Assembly (NCBI GenBank): GCA_002989075.1
Contig: PSQN01000012.1
Coordinates: 1,748,480 to 1,812,479 of the forward strand
DNA length: 64,000 nucleotides
From: Arthonia radiata
Lineage: Eukaryota; Ascomycota; Arthoniomycetes; Arthoniales; Arthoniaceae
Reading direction: 5' to 3'
A program made the translations under genes and the position numbers. The notes beneath the pieces are model-generated. The model ran no database searches and was not told the DNA's origin. It saw nothing but the letters and a program-made list of their open reading frames with translations. Of this stretch, positions 1 through 13,147 are shown one piece after another; the stretch's first letter is position 1, and each line of letters opens with the position of its first letter.

Positions 1-3000
1 ACTGTATTCAAAGAGAATAAGCAAGAACTAAGTACGCGACGGTAGTCGCTTTATATCCGCCGTACAAGCAGAATATAGAGCGTAGCAAAATATAGCCAAC
101 GCTAAAGAAGACTAGAACCCTTATATAGAATCTAACGACAACAATAAGTAAGAAGGCTTATAAGCCGGCAAACAGACGCCGAGTAGATTGCAAACTAGAA
201 AGAACGATAGTCTAAATTAAAACAATAACAACGACAAAGGGGCTTATTAAGGCTTTAACTACGAAGAATCTCTCTTTAGTGCCTTCTTAAGCGTTAAGAT
301 ATAAAAGCTAAGACAAGAACTACTAGCATAGCAGCAGCAGTACACTATTAAAAAGCTTAAGCTTGAAAAGCGAATACTTAAAGTTAAGCTTTAGTCCGTC
401 TATAATTCGAAGGCTAGTAGCAAGCGGCTATAGAGCAATTTAAGCCTTTAAAGCTAGATTAACAAGCTTCTTAAGAAAGAGGCGTCTAAGCTTAAGAGAG
501 CTATAAGCTCTACGGACACTTAATAGACTTAAACTATTAAGAAAAGATTTTAAATAGCCAACGTATTGGACTCCAACAACGTTCGTATTATTATTTAGTA
601 CGTTTAAAGACTCTTTAGAGATCTAGCGGATAGATAGCGAACTTACGCTAAAAAGAATAAAGAGAAGACATTGCTCTACGTATAAGCGTACTTTAAAGAA
701 TAGGTAATAGAATATATTATTAACCTAGCTACAGCTACTATAGCTAACATAGAAAAGTTCTTTATATTAATACAGAGTTTAACGTAGAAGCTTAAGAACT
801 TTCTAAGCTTTCTATAGAATAAAGAAACTAAGTTGCTAGGTAGCAAGATACCGAACCTAAATCGGGCCGTATTCTACTATACGCGCTTATCTTTATAAAT
901 TAAGACAAAGCTAATTAAGTAAAGTCTCTTAGAAAATCTACTTAAAGACATAAACGAGCTTCTAAAGAAAGTTTGTTAATATATAAATATTAATCGTAGT
1001 ATATTGCAGAACGCCCGCAATACTAATATAAACCGAGATCGCTTCGGTAGCGGATCGGATATAAACTATAGCGGTTATAATGCTAGAGTATCTCTATAGG
1101 GGTCGGACCGCGGACAAGGCGGTTTATACCAAGAACGAGGCAACTTACCGGTCCGATAAAGAAACAATAGCTCTGCTGTATAGAGACAATTAGGGTCGAT
1201 ATATAGTAAGACAAATATTATCTACTTTATATACAATTAGAAAGGGTATTATACTACTAAATGTACTACGCCCTAAACTAGTATTAATTTAACGCTAGTT
1301 AGGCGGAAAAACGATAGGTTCTAAGGGTAAGTCTTACGTTTTTAAAGCTTAGGGCTGTCGATTAATAATAAGGACGAATTAAAGTCTCGGTACAGCTAAG
1401 TAGGTCGCCGCAAGAGGTCCTTGCGCTAGTAAATTTTGGTACAAAGATTAATCTTATTAATTATCGTATTGTACTTAAAAGAGGATAGTAAAAATTATAT
1501 AGAGTAAAGCTTCTGTATACTAAGTTTCTTAATAAAAATAAGCTATAGCTCTATAGCGCTTATAATATAAATATAACTATAAGAGACGTATATAGAGAGG
1601 AACGGTATTACTAACTCTATCTATATTCGGTTAACTTTATAGAATACAGTCTCGTCTTAAGATATCTATAACTTAAGTAAGTTGAGCCCTAAATTAGCTG
1701 GGCGATAAGAACAATCGCTTAGAGAAACCTTTCTGCGCCTAAAGAACGGGTAGCAGGAGCTAAATCTATTGAGATTGTTAATAAAGACGTAATTTTAGTA
1801 TATTTACAAAGAGGCGAACAGTACTACTCCGCAATCCTATAGATAGAAGCGGATAAACGTTATAAGTATTAAATAGCGGTCTTATTAGATGTTAGTTTGC
1901 CGCTAGACCAGACTCTAGATAGCAAGCCTAAGAAAGTAAAGAAGCGAGATAAGCTTCCTCCTTAGTACGCTAAATATAAAGATATCTTTTCTAAAGAACT
2001 GTCGAGTAAGCTTACGCCGCTTAGTAAGCATACTTATAAGATTAAGCTTAAGAATAGTATAGAACCTCCGTATAAGCTAATCTACCCTATATCGTAGAAT
2101 AAGCTAAAGACGCTCTAAAAGTACCTAAATACTATAATTAAGAAAGAGTAGATACAACCCTCTATTAGTCCGGCGGGTGCCCTAGTTCTGTTTGTACCTA
2201 AGGCAGACGGATCGTTAAGACTGTATATTAACTACCGCGGTTTAAACAATGTAACTATAAAGAATCGCTATACATTGCCGCTAGTCTCTAAGATTCTTAA
2301 TCGTCTACAAGGCTCGAAGGTATTTATAAAGCTTAATCTTTACAATACCTATTACCGTATCCGCATTTATAAAGGAGATAAGTAAAAGACAGCGTTTTAT
2401 ATCCGATACGAGTACTATAAATACCTAGTAATACCTTTTAGACTAGCAAACGCCTCTGCTACGTTCTAGATATATATCTATAAAGCTATAACTAATCTTA
2501 TTGATACCGTATATATTGTTTATATAGATAATATTTTAATTTTCTCTAAAGACGAGGAAAGCTATAAAGGCTATATTAAAGAAGTCCTACAAAGGCTCTA
2601 TAAATAGAGTTTATTTATAAAGCTGTCTAAGTGTTAATTTTATATTACTAAGGTTTCTTTCCTAAGGTTTACCGTAGAAGTCGATAGTGTCGAAATAAAC
2701 CTAGAAAGGATACGTACTATAGCTAAATAGCTAGTTTCTACTACTATAAAGCAGATTCTGTTCTTTCTAAGATTTATAAACTTCTACCAGCGATTTATCT
2801 ACAGATTTAGTCGCATCGTAGTACCAATAAACGTACTAACGAAAGACATTAAGTTTGTCTAGGGCAAAGCTTAACAAAAAGCTTTTAAAGCGCTAAAGCA
2901 AGCCTTTATAAATATACTAGTGCTAACGTACTTTAATTCGGTACTGTCGATCGTTTTAATAACTAACGCATTAGACTTTATAATAGTAGGTATCTTACTT

Positions 3001-3018
3001 TAGCTAAGAGAAGATAGC

Positions 3019-5076
3019 CTTTGCTTTGAAGCAAATTTAGCAATTATCTCCCAATTTGTCTGAATAATCTATTTCTAGGGCAACCTTTTTAAGCTGTTTT
3101 AAGGCGTTTTTGCCTATATGTCCTATCCGTTGATATTAAAGATCAGTTTTCGAAAAAATAGTATAAAGAGATCGAACTATATTAATAGTCTAAGCTTCTA
3201 TTACTATTAGGCCGTTAATATACCGCCTCTCGGTAGTTAGTTGTCCGGCCCAATCAACTTTTGGCTTGTTTTGGCTAAGAGTTACCTTACCTCTCCTCTT
3301 TCTAAGCTTATTAAAGCTTAGGAGGTTAATTCTAAATTCCTTAACAAACAAAACTTTGTTTAGGACAATTGTTTTGTTCTTAAAGAATAGTTTTGCTTTG
3401 CCTGTCTGTAAGGTTCGAATTAACTTTCTCTCTCTTCAACGAATAATCTGGTTAGTTGGTTGGATATCTGTTAGAAGGTTAATATTCGAGCAAATATAGC
3501 TTATTAAGCCTATATCAAGGATTTAAGAATTAGTAGAGTGATTGACTCTGTCTAGTAATGCTGTAAAGCATTGTTCTTCTTGTGGGTTGGAACTGTGTAC
3601 AGAAAACATTAAAGAATCGGTGTTTTTGGAGCTTTTGTTGGAATTTGGCCGGAGGTTTGGGTATTTTTTCCAACAAGTTGCCGGTTTATGCCCCTTTTTG
3701 TTGCAAAAGGGGCATTTTTCTTAGTTTTTACTTAGAGATTTTAATTTTTCTCCGGTCCTTTGCGTCGATTTGTTGTCTATTGCAGTAAAAACCTTTTCTG
3801 CTGGGGTACTACCGCGGATTCGGCGAGACTCGTCTATAAGTTAACTAAATAAGTCTTATAGACTTATATTGCTAGTCGTTTGCCGGTAGCTTTGGCTAAT
3901 AATAGCTACCGTGTGCTCGTATTCGGGGGTTAGATTGTAAAGGATGTAGGCAGCTACCACCTTGTTAGGTAGTACTAGTCCTCGGGTTACTAAATCGTCC
4001 GTTAATTGTCTAATTTTAGCAAGATAAAGCTTAAGGTTTTTTATCTTACTAAGTATAGTACTAAAGAGCTCCTTGCAAATTAGAAACTCGGAACTAAAAC
4101 CTTTTGATTTGTATAACCTTTTTAGGCTATTCTAAAGCTCTAGAGAGTTATAGATCCCCTTTATTTAAATAAGAAGACCTTCCTCTAGAGTTAGTCGAAT
4201 AAGGGCTACTGCCCTTGTCGACTGTTCCTAGCGGCTAGCTTTAGTAATATCTCCAGCTAAATAGCCGGAAAAGGGGATTATAACGTTACTATAGCCCTTT
4301 TTAGTTAAAAGTGCCTCTATTCGAATCGACTGAATGTCCTAATTAGTCGAGCCCCTGAGTTTAGAAATCTTATAAGAGGAGTCTATAGCCAAATATATAG
4401 TCGGAGATTTCCAAAAAAAAAAGGAAGTTCTGTTCTAATAGTTAAATTAGGCTAAAAATTTAGAGTCGATTAGTAATAGAATTGTTCGGAGGTGTCGATA
4501 GGTGTTGTAGAGGAAATATTTTCTAAAAAGGAAATTCGAAAGAAATTGGTGCTAACCCGGGCTTATAACCTGTTAAAAAGGTGCAGGGAAGAAGAAGAAT
4601 ACTACTATAAAGAGTAGAAAGACGAGACCAGCTTAAGACTAGTACAATACTTAGGCTTAATATAGGTACAATACTTAGTAGCAAGGAGAAGCTGTTGTTA
4701 TATTGTCTGTCTTGTTAGCTAGAATCCTTTAGAGAAATCTTAGCTTATATATCTAAGTCTAGCGGCCCGTACAGAACTTACTAGATATCTGTTCTTTTAA
4801 TAGAAGCCAGATAACCCGTAACTTACTGTATAAGACAGTAATTCCGTCTATCTAAAACTATTAGTCTCTAAGTCTATTTTATATTGTCTTAGACTACAGG
4901 CCAGCTGTCTAGAATAGGTCGTACAATGCTTCTTTTTGTCTTAGACCCGGGCTACTAGGCCCGACCCTTTAGGTAAAGGCTTGTTCTATTTTAGACCGAG
5001 ACAGCTAGTAGAACCTATTCAATACTCTAGGCCTCTGGGGGTTCCGGCTAACCAGCTAGTTGGTTAATTTCTAACA
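3019..5076 (-). mobile_element. Truncated Copia element inside Gypsy-A copy 1
   Basis: Reverse-oriented Ty1/Copia fragment: 5' LTR (4571-5076), primer-binding region, gag, and the start of pol, ending abruptly at 3019 against Gypsy-A sequence. It matches the full Copia at 53493-58581 from about 56850 to 58581. A CCHC zinc knuckle (CX2CX4HX4C, all four ligands intact) is readable on the minus strand at 3673-3714. The 3' LTR is absent and about 1.5 kb of the host Gypsy is missing, so this junction is an insertion followed by deletion, or an ectopic recombination. Confidence 0.85.
4571..5076 (-). repeat. Copia LTR (5' LTR of truncated copy)
   Basis: 506-bp LTR in reverse orientation. It starts TGTTAAAAAGG and ends TTTCTAACA on the plus strand, giving TGTT...AACA termini. 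Gypsy-A sequence (matching about 28315) resumes immediately after it. Confidence 0.9.
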
Positions 5077-8042
5077 CAGAATTCCTAAGAAGCCTCTTGT
5101 TTGACAGAGAATCTATATTTACTAGCTTATATTAGAGCACCTTCTGCTAGTATTTGGCCGTAAAATAAAGGTTAAGCACAGCATTTACCCTCAAACTAAT
5201 AGTTAAACCGAGCATTAGAACTAGAAGCTTAAAAACTACCTACGTATCTATATCTCTTAGAATTGAGATAATTAGTATAAGTATCTAGAAGAAGCTGCTT
5301 TTACGTACAATTTAAAAGTTTATTTATTAACAAAAATTTTGTTAATTGAATATACGTTCGGTTGCGTTATAGACGTACTAGACGGCGCGCCGCCGCTAGA
5401 TCGGTACCGTACCGTAGTTAAGCCGAATAACCTTTCTATCGGTAAGAACACCTTCCATTAAGAAAGAAGGTAGCCTAGACTAGAATATTCTATAGCAGTT
5501 AAGTATATAGAAGAACGTCTTCTCCGCTAACAAGAAATAAAGCAGCAGCTAGAGAAAGCTTAGCGTTTATAGACAGAATAGTACAATACTAAGTATACAC
5601 TAAAATACTATATAGTAGGTAACTTAGTGCTACTATCGTTAAAGAATCTTAAGATAAAGAGGCCAATAAAGAAGCTTAACGATCGAAGCTTAGGACTATT
5701 TAGGATCCTTAAGAAAGTAGGTAAACAAGCTTACTAGCTAGCACTACTAGACTCCTACCGCATCTACTCTATCTTCTACGTATTCTTACTAGAGCTATAT
5801 CGCCGTCGACCCGGTATAGAACCGTCTAGTCCGGTTAAAGTCAATAATAGTAAAGAATAGCTTGTTAAGGCGATTTACTTTAAGATTAAGAATAAAGACT
5901 AGTATTGAACTAAGTAGCAGAGGTAGTCGAAGACAAATAACATAATAAAGCTGCAAGCATATCTTAAAGACTCTAACTTCCTTAAGAAATTTAAGAAGCG
6001 TAAAGATACTAAGCCGAGAGACAAGCGTCTAAGATAAACTAAGCAACGTAGATAAAAAAGAGCTACAAGCCTACGCAATTAGTCCATAATATAACGCCGA
6101 AGAGAAGATAAATTACCTAAAGTATAGTTTAGAACATAGAATTAGTATAGTATTAAACTCTAAAACTATTTATATATAATTATAAAGCTTAAGCTATAAG
6201 AAAGCTAAAATAAGACTTGTACAGGAAAAAAATATAGAACCATTCCAATAGACCAAGGAAAACTACTTACACAGACTAAAACCTTAGCTGAACAAAAGAT
6301 AGAAAACTATAAGAAGACCACCCAAACTAGCACCGAAGTTAGTATAGATCGGCGGTATAATACTACTTAACCTAGCCGCGACTACCGTCGACGCGGTTCT
6401 AAATCTAATTAACTAGACTTACTATAGCTAGCTCGTAAGAAGCCTTATTTATAGATAGCTAAGGGCTATACAACTCTATACTAGAATCGAAGCTCTAGCG
6501 TAGCGCCTTAATATACTTAAAATCGTTAGTATCGGCCTACTCGACCGACTTAGTGTCTAAACCGCGCTACTAGGCCTATAGCTAAACATAAAAGGTACGA
6601 AGTAGAGTAAGATAGTCGTTATAGAAAGACTCTTTATTATCTTAAACGTTCTTATTAGAGGTTAAGAAGAAGTTAGCGCGTACAAGGAGGTTGTAGGTAC
6701 GTCTCTACCGAGCAGAAACCTAGTATACGTTAATATAGAGTCAATTAGTATCTAAAACAGAGAAGTATTAGACTTACTATCTTATACTTGTTTTCTAACC
6801 TTCTAACACTAGTACAGCGAGCATACTTAGTATACTTTCTTTTAGGCTACTTGTAGGTTTAGTCCTTATAATACTTAAAATTAGAGTTCGTAGAAGAACT
6901 ACTATATACAGCTATATCGCTAGACAAGGCCTTTATATAACAGTAGTATACTAAGACGTAAGCCTCTAACTAAGGCTAGATTAACGTAGATATAGCGTAA
7001 AAAGCGGGATTCGAGAAGATAGACCGGCAAGACTTTATAGACAACTCGGGCTTATAAGCAGTACTATAGTAATAGAGAGAACGGACGATCTTATTATCGT
7101 TAAAGTTATCTTTACGGACGTAACACTTTTAACGAGCTAAAATACTAATATTTAGACTAAAATAAAGCAATAAGAGATAGTAGACTTATAAAGAGTCGTA
7201 AGAGTTAGAGACACGTTATCTAGTTTAAAAGAGCGTAGACTAAGAGAAACTGCAGATAATTTAAGAATTAATAAAGTAATCTTAGAAGCTTTCTTCTTGC
7301 AGACGTTATAAAAAAGAGCTTTAAAATTAACGGTAGCTTTAGAGTTCTTAATGCTATAAGTTAAGCGGCGAGTTAGCGCTTTAGAAGAGCTCGCTCTAGT
7401 AGCGGGTTTATTAACAGAGTTAAAACTCGATATAGTAGAGATTATAAAGGCAAATTAAAGGCAATCTAATATTAAATTAGCTACAAACTTGTTACTCAAA
7501 AAGAGAAGTAAAGACCTACTAAAGAAGAGAAGCTTGCAGGCTAAGTAGAAGAGTATAATAATATTAAAGAAAGAAAGAGAAAGTTTAAAAGAGCAAGAGC
7601 CTTGTTTTATGCCTATCGTTAGGTACCGATAACAAAGCTTTCGCCTATAGATACTAATATAGAAGTAAAGAAGCTTATTTACGTAGGTTGCTACTACCTA
7701 TAGAGGCAATTAATTGGTAAAAGCGTGTATAAGAGTATATAAAATAACGTAAAATTAAGTAAAAATAATACACAACCTTACTACCGAGCTTATAACTTAA
7801 GCTCGAAAGCTTTAAATTAAAAGTAAAGCTTAGTACTATAACTTAGTACTGCAGAAAACTAGTACTAAACGACGTATAGAATGACAGTAAGCAACATTAC
7901 TCTTTTTCCGACTAAACGTAGACATAAGCCAGCAGATTTTTAACGAGGTTGTTGCTCTACGTAAGACAATAAATAAAAGGTACGATAGAGATAGCGGATT
8001 GTATTTAGATCGAGGGCGATCCTTCTTAAAGAGAAAGGTAAT

Positions 8043-8238
8043 TATAATATATAAACGTCTCGATAGCAAATTAAAATAGAATGTTGCTTATTTAGAAAGG
8101 CTACGATTCTAGAAGGATATCTTCTCTCTAGTGGACGCATCTCTTTCTAGTCTCCTTAACAATTAGCTTAAACACTAGTAAAGCCTATTTGGGCCCTTTT
8201 TGCTATCTAACTGCTTTCTGCCCTACACCTAGATTACA
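8043..8238 (+). repeat. Gypsy-A 3' LTR (copy 1)
   Basis: 196 bp, equal in length to the LTRs at 23463-23658 and 31280-31475. The expected TGTAAT start has decayed to TATAAT; the ATTACA end is intact. A short AT microsatellite follows at about 8240-8256. Confidence 0.88.
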
Positions 8239-8690
8239 AATATATATATATATACTTTTATTTATACGTTATTATTATAGTTTCTACGCTCTTATTTAGT
8301 AAAACCTCCGCTATATCCTTAAAACATACGAGCTAGCTAGAATTAAGACATTTTTGTACTAGTATTTAAGAGAGTATAAGGTATATAAGATAAGTTTACT
8401 AGAGACAAAATAGAAATAACTAAGTTAATCGTATATCTAATAGTTTAGTAAAAGAATCGAGCCGCTTATACTTAAGTAAATTTATATAGTATACTCTTTC
8501 CTCTCTTTAAATATATATACGCTTTAGTTTATTCTTGTCTCTAGTAAAGATATAGCTAATAGAGCTAATAGATTATTTATGGAAACCTTATATAAAAGAA
8601 TAACCTTAACTATATCGATAAGGAAAAGCTGTTGCTTAAGGTAAATAACTTTATAAAGGTCCTTTACTATTACTAAACTATAAATATTAA
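8239..8690. other. AT-rich stretch without recognisable gene
   Basis: Heavily RIP-biased sequence between the Gypsy-A LTR and the recombinase-like pseudogene. It may hold the 5' part of that pseudogene, but no conserved motif could be read. Confidence 0.4.
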
Positions 8691-9950
8691 TATCTTTTAA
8701 TATAAACAATACTGTGTTAAGCTAGCAACAATCCTTCTACTTGCTATATATACTGTATTCCGACCTAGCGCTCTACTCGATATACGCTATAGAGACCTTA
8801 AGGTATTCGTTCTAAAGAATTCTATGACCGGTAAAATATATAGAATAGCGTACCTTAAGTTATAAAATACTAAAAAGTAAAGGATTAAGTATCGGCGACT
8901 GTAAGTACTAATAGACGTACTATATTTTAGTTAAGATTATACTAATACGTTAATTAGGAAGATATATATCTTTATAGTTAACAATAATCTACTATTTTAT
9001 ATAGTCTTCTATATTATTAGCCTTGTTTTAGATAATAGTACGTTTACTAATTCTAACCTAGATATTCTAGAAAAGATATTTAACTTAGCTGTTAAGCGGT
9101 CTAATATATAGTCTCTATCTATTCTCTAGACTAAAGACGCTCTAGACCGCTTTATTTTCCGATCTAGTCTTTAGACCGAAAAGAAAATTTAAATTACGCT
9201 GAATAGCGTCTTGCTCTATTATAAGTACTATCTATAGGTTAAATAGTTAAGTATAGCGATAGAGTTTCTTTAAATTATAACGAGCTACTATCTTTAATAA
9301 ACAGAAGAGAACGCTATAAATAGTAAGTACGCGGCTATATCGACGTTACTTATAGTTTAAGAAAGAAATTAACTAATAGAGCTTTATTATAGATAATTCT
9401 AATACAAGCAACGCTATACGTAATTTAGTCCTTAAATATACTAATTTAAAGATCTTTAATTAGAACTACCTATTATACTATATTTAATACAATATATAGT
9501 CTATATATTAAAGTAGAGATCCGTAAAACGACGTAATACGCATAGTAAATTAAATAGATTATAAAATAGATCTGTAGCGACCTACAAAATTAACTATAGT
9601 GTAGTATAAAAGTATCCTCTAAGTATTAGAGATATAGAATCTATCTTGCTGTTGTAGAGAGCTATAAGACGCGCTAGCGCTTACTAAACAATATTGAGAT
9701 AGCACTAATATAGAGTATTACTAGTAACAGCTTTATAACGCTATAGCGAATCTAAAATATGCTATATAAGCTCGCTAACAATCTTTACTAAAAGAGCCTC
9801 GTATAAAATATAATTGAGCCGCTACTTTATAGAAAATTACGCGACAGCTAGATAGCTCGTCGTTATTTAAAAATAATATCGTTAAAGTACAGTCTACGCT
9901 AAACGCTTTATATATCTTTTTAAAACGATATTAACTTACTTAAGCGGCTG
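8691..9950 (+). pseudogene. DUF3435 / tyrosine-recombinase-like pseudogene
   Basis: One plus-strand frame (codon starts at positions 1 modulo 3) reads through with stops almost only at RIP-type TAA/TAG. The sequence order resembles fungal DUF3435 proteins, the superfamily that includes Starship captain recombinases and Crypton-like enzymes. A helix ending in RPSALL followed by RYRDLKV (about 8760-8800) fits the first catalytic Arg region. A CP-type 'ALA(F/L)DN.F..P.L.S.E.IF.L' segment follows (about 9010-9100), then an LRR..ENAI segment (about 9290-9320) like the LRRGTGNA box. A basic, coiled C-terminal part follows to about 9950. Family assignment is by pattern memory, not a search. Start codon and true ends are unknown, and the active-site Tyr was not located. 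Confidence 0.6.
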
Positions 9951-10633
9951 TACGTCTCTATGCTCCCTTAAGTACGTTAATTAGCCAAAACAACTACTTT
10001 TAAATTATATATAATATACTTGTACTGTATAACCTATACGAGGTACGACGGTTACAATTTTAACAACGCAAGCCTATTAAAGTAGAGAACAAAGTATAGT
10101 TAACAGATTTTAAGTTTAATGTCGCCAAAGAGTTCTATACTATACTTAAAAGTATTCTATAAGGAGAACTTCTACTAGGCGTACCGCTCCCGTATAAGCT
10201 TACTTAGTATATATTCTACTAAAAGAATCTTTATTTAAACTAGAAGGCGCGTAAATACAAGTTTTATACTCTATTAAATATAGGTAAATACGTTAAGAGC
10301 TGTTATTTAAAGCTTGACTAGCTTTGAAGTCTAATTCCGTATCCCGACCCTCGCTGTAGTTCTATAGTACTAAGAAACAGTAGGCATTTTAAAGCTTATA
10401 CGCAGAGAATATATAGAATAAGTCTAGTATCCTACTAATATAGTATATAGCTATAAAGCGTCTTCTCTTTCTTCTATTTAGTATAACTAAAGGTAATAGT
10501 AGCCTTACTAACTTAAATCTAATAATACTGTCTATATTATAATTATATTAAATTAGTAGAGACAACTAGACAACTACTAAGTCTATACGTCCCTTTAAAA
10601 GCTTCTACAACGATTTAGATATTCTAGACAGTA
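9951..10633. other. AT-rich stretch, no gene recognised
   Basis: RIP-biased DNA between the DUF3435-like remnant and the TPR repeats. The part adjoining 10634 may be the C-terminal tail of the TPR gene on the minus strand, but it gives no recognisable motif. Confidence 0.35.
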
Positions 10634-10961
10634 TTTATGTTCGCTAGTATATCTCCTTTGCCTCTACTAGCTTACTCTAATCGCTATACAAGATAGTAAG
10701 GTTATTAACCGTACTAAGTATGAATATATAATCTAGTTTAAGTACCTTCTTCTTATTAGCTAGCGCTCGTTAGAATATTTACTCTATCTTTACTAGTCTT
10801 TTTTAAGCGCTATATAAGACAGTAAGGTTATTAACTATATTAAGTATTAATATATAATCTAGTCTAAGTACCTTTTTATAGCTAGCTAGCGCCCGCTAGT
10901 ATATTTTCTGTATCTCTACTAGCTTAATTTAATCGCTATATAAGTTACTAAGGTTATTAAT
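10634..10961 (-). pseudogene. TPR repeats of a probable NLR, RIP-degraded and cut by Copia
   Basis: About 2.6 tandem units with an exact 126-bp period (repeat landmarks at 10690, 10816 and 10942). Read on the minus strand, each unit is a 42-residue kinesin-light-chain-type TPR: VNNL..LYSD, then KLVEA.EIY, then RALA.KKKVL.LDY. Stops fall where Gln is usual in these repeats (D-Q-x-K-L, Y-Q-R-A-L). Fungal NB-ARC/NACHT-TPR NLRs and related TPR proteins carry such near-identical 42-residue arrays. The Copia LTR at 10962 abuts the array on its N-terminal side, and no NB-ARC or NACHT domain was found next to it. The TPR call is firm; membership in an NLR is inferred from repeat type and mutual similarity. 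Confidence 0.72.
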
Positions 10962-11482
10962 TATTAGAAATTAACCAACTAGCTAGTTAATCGGAACCTC
11001 TAGGGATCTAGAGTATTGGATAGGTTCTATTAGCTGTCTCGGTCTAGAATAGAACAAGTCTTTTACCTAAAGGGTCGGGCTTAGTAGCCCGGGCTTAGTA
11101 GCCCGGGCTTAAGATAAAAAGAAGCATTGTACGATCTGTTCTAGACAGCTAGCTTATAATTTAAGACAATATAGAATAAACTTAAAGACTAATAGTTTTA
11201 AATAAATAGAATTACTATCTTATACGGTAAGTTATAGGTTATCTAGCTTTTATTAAAAAAAATAGATATTTAGTAGGTTTTATATAGGTTACTAGACTTA
11301 AATATATAAGTTAAGATCTCTTTAGAGAATTTTAGCTAATAAGATAGATAATATAATAATAGCTTCTTTTAATTACTAAGTATTGTACCTATACTAAGCC
11401 TAAGTATTGTATTAATTTTAAGCTAATCTTATCTTTCTACTCTTTATAGTAGTATTCTTCTTCTTCTCTGTACCTTTAAATA
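10962..11482 (+). repeat. Copia 5' LTR
   Basis: 521 bp. The start is decayed from TGTTAGAAATT to TATTAGAAATT and the end from AACA to AATA, both RIP-type changes. A 15-bp segment containing AGTAGCCCGGG is tandemly doubled at about 11078-11110, which explains the extra length. Confidence 0.88.
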
Positions 11483-12857
11483 GATTATAGGCCCGAGTCG
11501 GTACTAATTTCTTTTAAATTTCCTTTTTAAGAAATATTTCTACTACGGCTTCTATTGGCATCTTTAAACAATTCTATTACTAATTAACTCTAAATTTTAA
11601 GCTTAATTTAACTATTTAAACAGAATTTTTTTTTTGGAAATCTTTAACTATATATTCGGCTATAAACTCCTCTTATAAGATCTCTAAACTTAAGGACTCA
11701 ACTAACTAAAGCATTTAATCGATTTAAATAAAGGCTCTTTAACTAAAAAGAGCTATAGTAATGTTATAATCCCCTTTTCTAGCTATTTAACTAAAGATAT
11801 TACTAAAGCTAGTCGTTAGAAACAATTAACAAGGGTAGCAGTCCTTATTCAACTAACTTTAGAGAACAGTCCTCTTATTTAAATAAAGAGGATTTATAAC
11901 TCTCTAGAGCTTTAAAATAGCCTAAAAAGGTTATATAAATCGAAAGATTTTAGTTTCGAGTTTCTAATTTATAAGGAGCTCTTTAGCATTATACTGAGTA
12001 AGATAAAAAACCTTAAGCTTTATTTTACTAGTATTAGGCAATTAATAGACAATTTAGTAATCTAAGGACTAGCACTATCTAACAAGGTAGTAGCTGCCTA
12101 CGTTCTTTATAATCTGACCTCCGAATACGAGCATACGGTGGCTATTATTAGCTAAAGCTACCGGCAAACGACTAGCGATATAAGTTTATAGGACTTATTT
12201 AGTTAACTTATAGACGAGTCTCGCCGAATTTACGGTAGTACTCTAGTAGAAAAGATTTTTACTGTAATAGACAATAAATCGACGCAAAGGACCGGAGAAC
12301 AATTAAAATCTCTAAGTAAAAACTAAGAAAAATGCCCCTTTTGTAACAAAAAGGGGCATAAACCGGCAACTTATTGGAAAAAATATTTAAATCTCTAGCT
12401 AAATTCTAACAAAAGCTCTAAAATACCGATTTTTTAATATTTTCTGTATATAGTTCTAATCTATAAGAAGAACAATGCTTTATAGTATTACTAAATAGAG
12501 TTAATTACTCTATTAATTCTTAAATTCTCGATATAAGCTTAATAAGCTATATTTACTTAAATATTAATCTTCTAACAGATATCCGGCTAACTAACTTAAT
12601 TATTTACTAAGAAGAAGGAAAGTTAATTTAAGCTTTATAAATAAGTAAAGTAAAACTCTTCTTTAAGAATAAAACAATTGTTCTAAACAAAGTTCTGTTT
12701 GTTAAGGAATTTAAAATTAATCTTCTAAGCTTTAATAAGCTTAAAAAGAGGAGAGATAAGGTAACTCTTAGCTAAAATAAGCTAAAAGCTAATTAAGCTA
12801 AATAATTAACTACTAAAAGATAGTATGTTAACAGTCTAATAGTAATAAAAGCTTAGA
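11483..12857 (+). pseudogene. Copia gag region (degenerate)
   Basis: Begins with the PBS-like stretch directly after the LTR (ATTATAGGCCC, decayed from GGTTATGGGCCC). The coding remnant resembles Copia gag and carries a CCHC zinc knuckle at 12333-12374 whose last Cys has become Tyr (TGT to TAT). It ends abruptly where the Gypsy-B LTR begins at 12858. Many in-frame stops; no function expected. Confidence 0.75.
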
Positions 12858-13147
12858 TATAACGCCGATCGCTGGAAGAACTAAACTAAGGCTTACTTAC
12901 CTTGTATACTTATCGACCTAAATAGTAGGTATCTTGTATACTAGAGACTAAAAGGTAGGAGAGGCGAAATAGATTATAAAAGGTAAAAGAGGCTTAACTA
13001 AAGTAGATAGAAGATAAAGTATGTTATCTAAACATAATTAAAAAACTTATATTTAGATATTAAGTTAATAAACTAAAGTCTATTCTAAGGTTAATTATTA
13101 GTTTAGCTATATAATTTAAGATATATAGAAAAGTTTCTCTATATTCG
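12858..13147 (-). repeat. Gypsy-B partial 3' LTR
   Basis: About 290 bp matching the first part (plus-strand order) of the 449-bp LTR at 52900-53348. Similarity is lost after about 13147. Confidence 0.7.

Larger units (their letters stand above)
1..8238 (+). mobile_element. Gypsy-A copy 1, 5' end beyond window, RIP-degraded
   Basis: This is a Ty3/Gypsy LTR retrotransposon copy. Base 1 corresponds to about 23817 of the complete copy at 23463-31475, so the 5' LTR lies outside the window. The two copies align almost collinearly and differ mostly by transitions toward A/T. Gag-like sequence comes first, then reverse transcriptase (about 2190-2400, with a YIDNI-type motif near 2515-2535), integrase tail, a downstream reading region, and a 196-bp 3' LTR at 8043-8238. 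The copy is interrupted at 3019-5076 by a truncated Copia element, and the stretch matching about 26838-28313 of copy 2 (RNase H to integrase core) is missing. No long open frame survives, so it is non-autonomous and dead. Confidence 0.9.

Noticed and set aside
3542-3724. Plus-strand Cys-containing frame
   Set aside because: It is antisense to the Copia gag zinc knuckle at 3673-3714; the Cys codons are a by-product.
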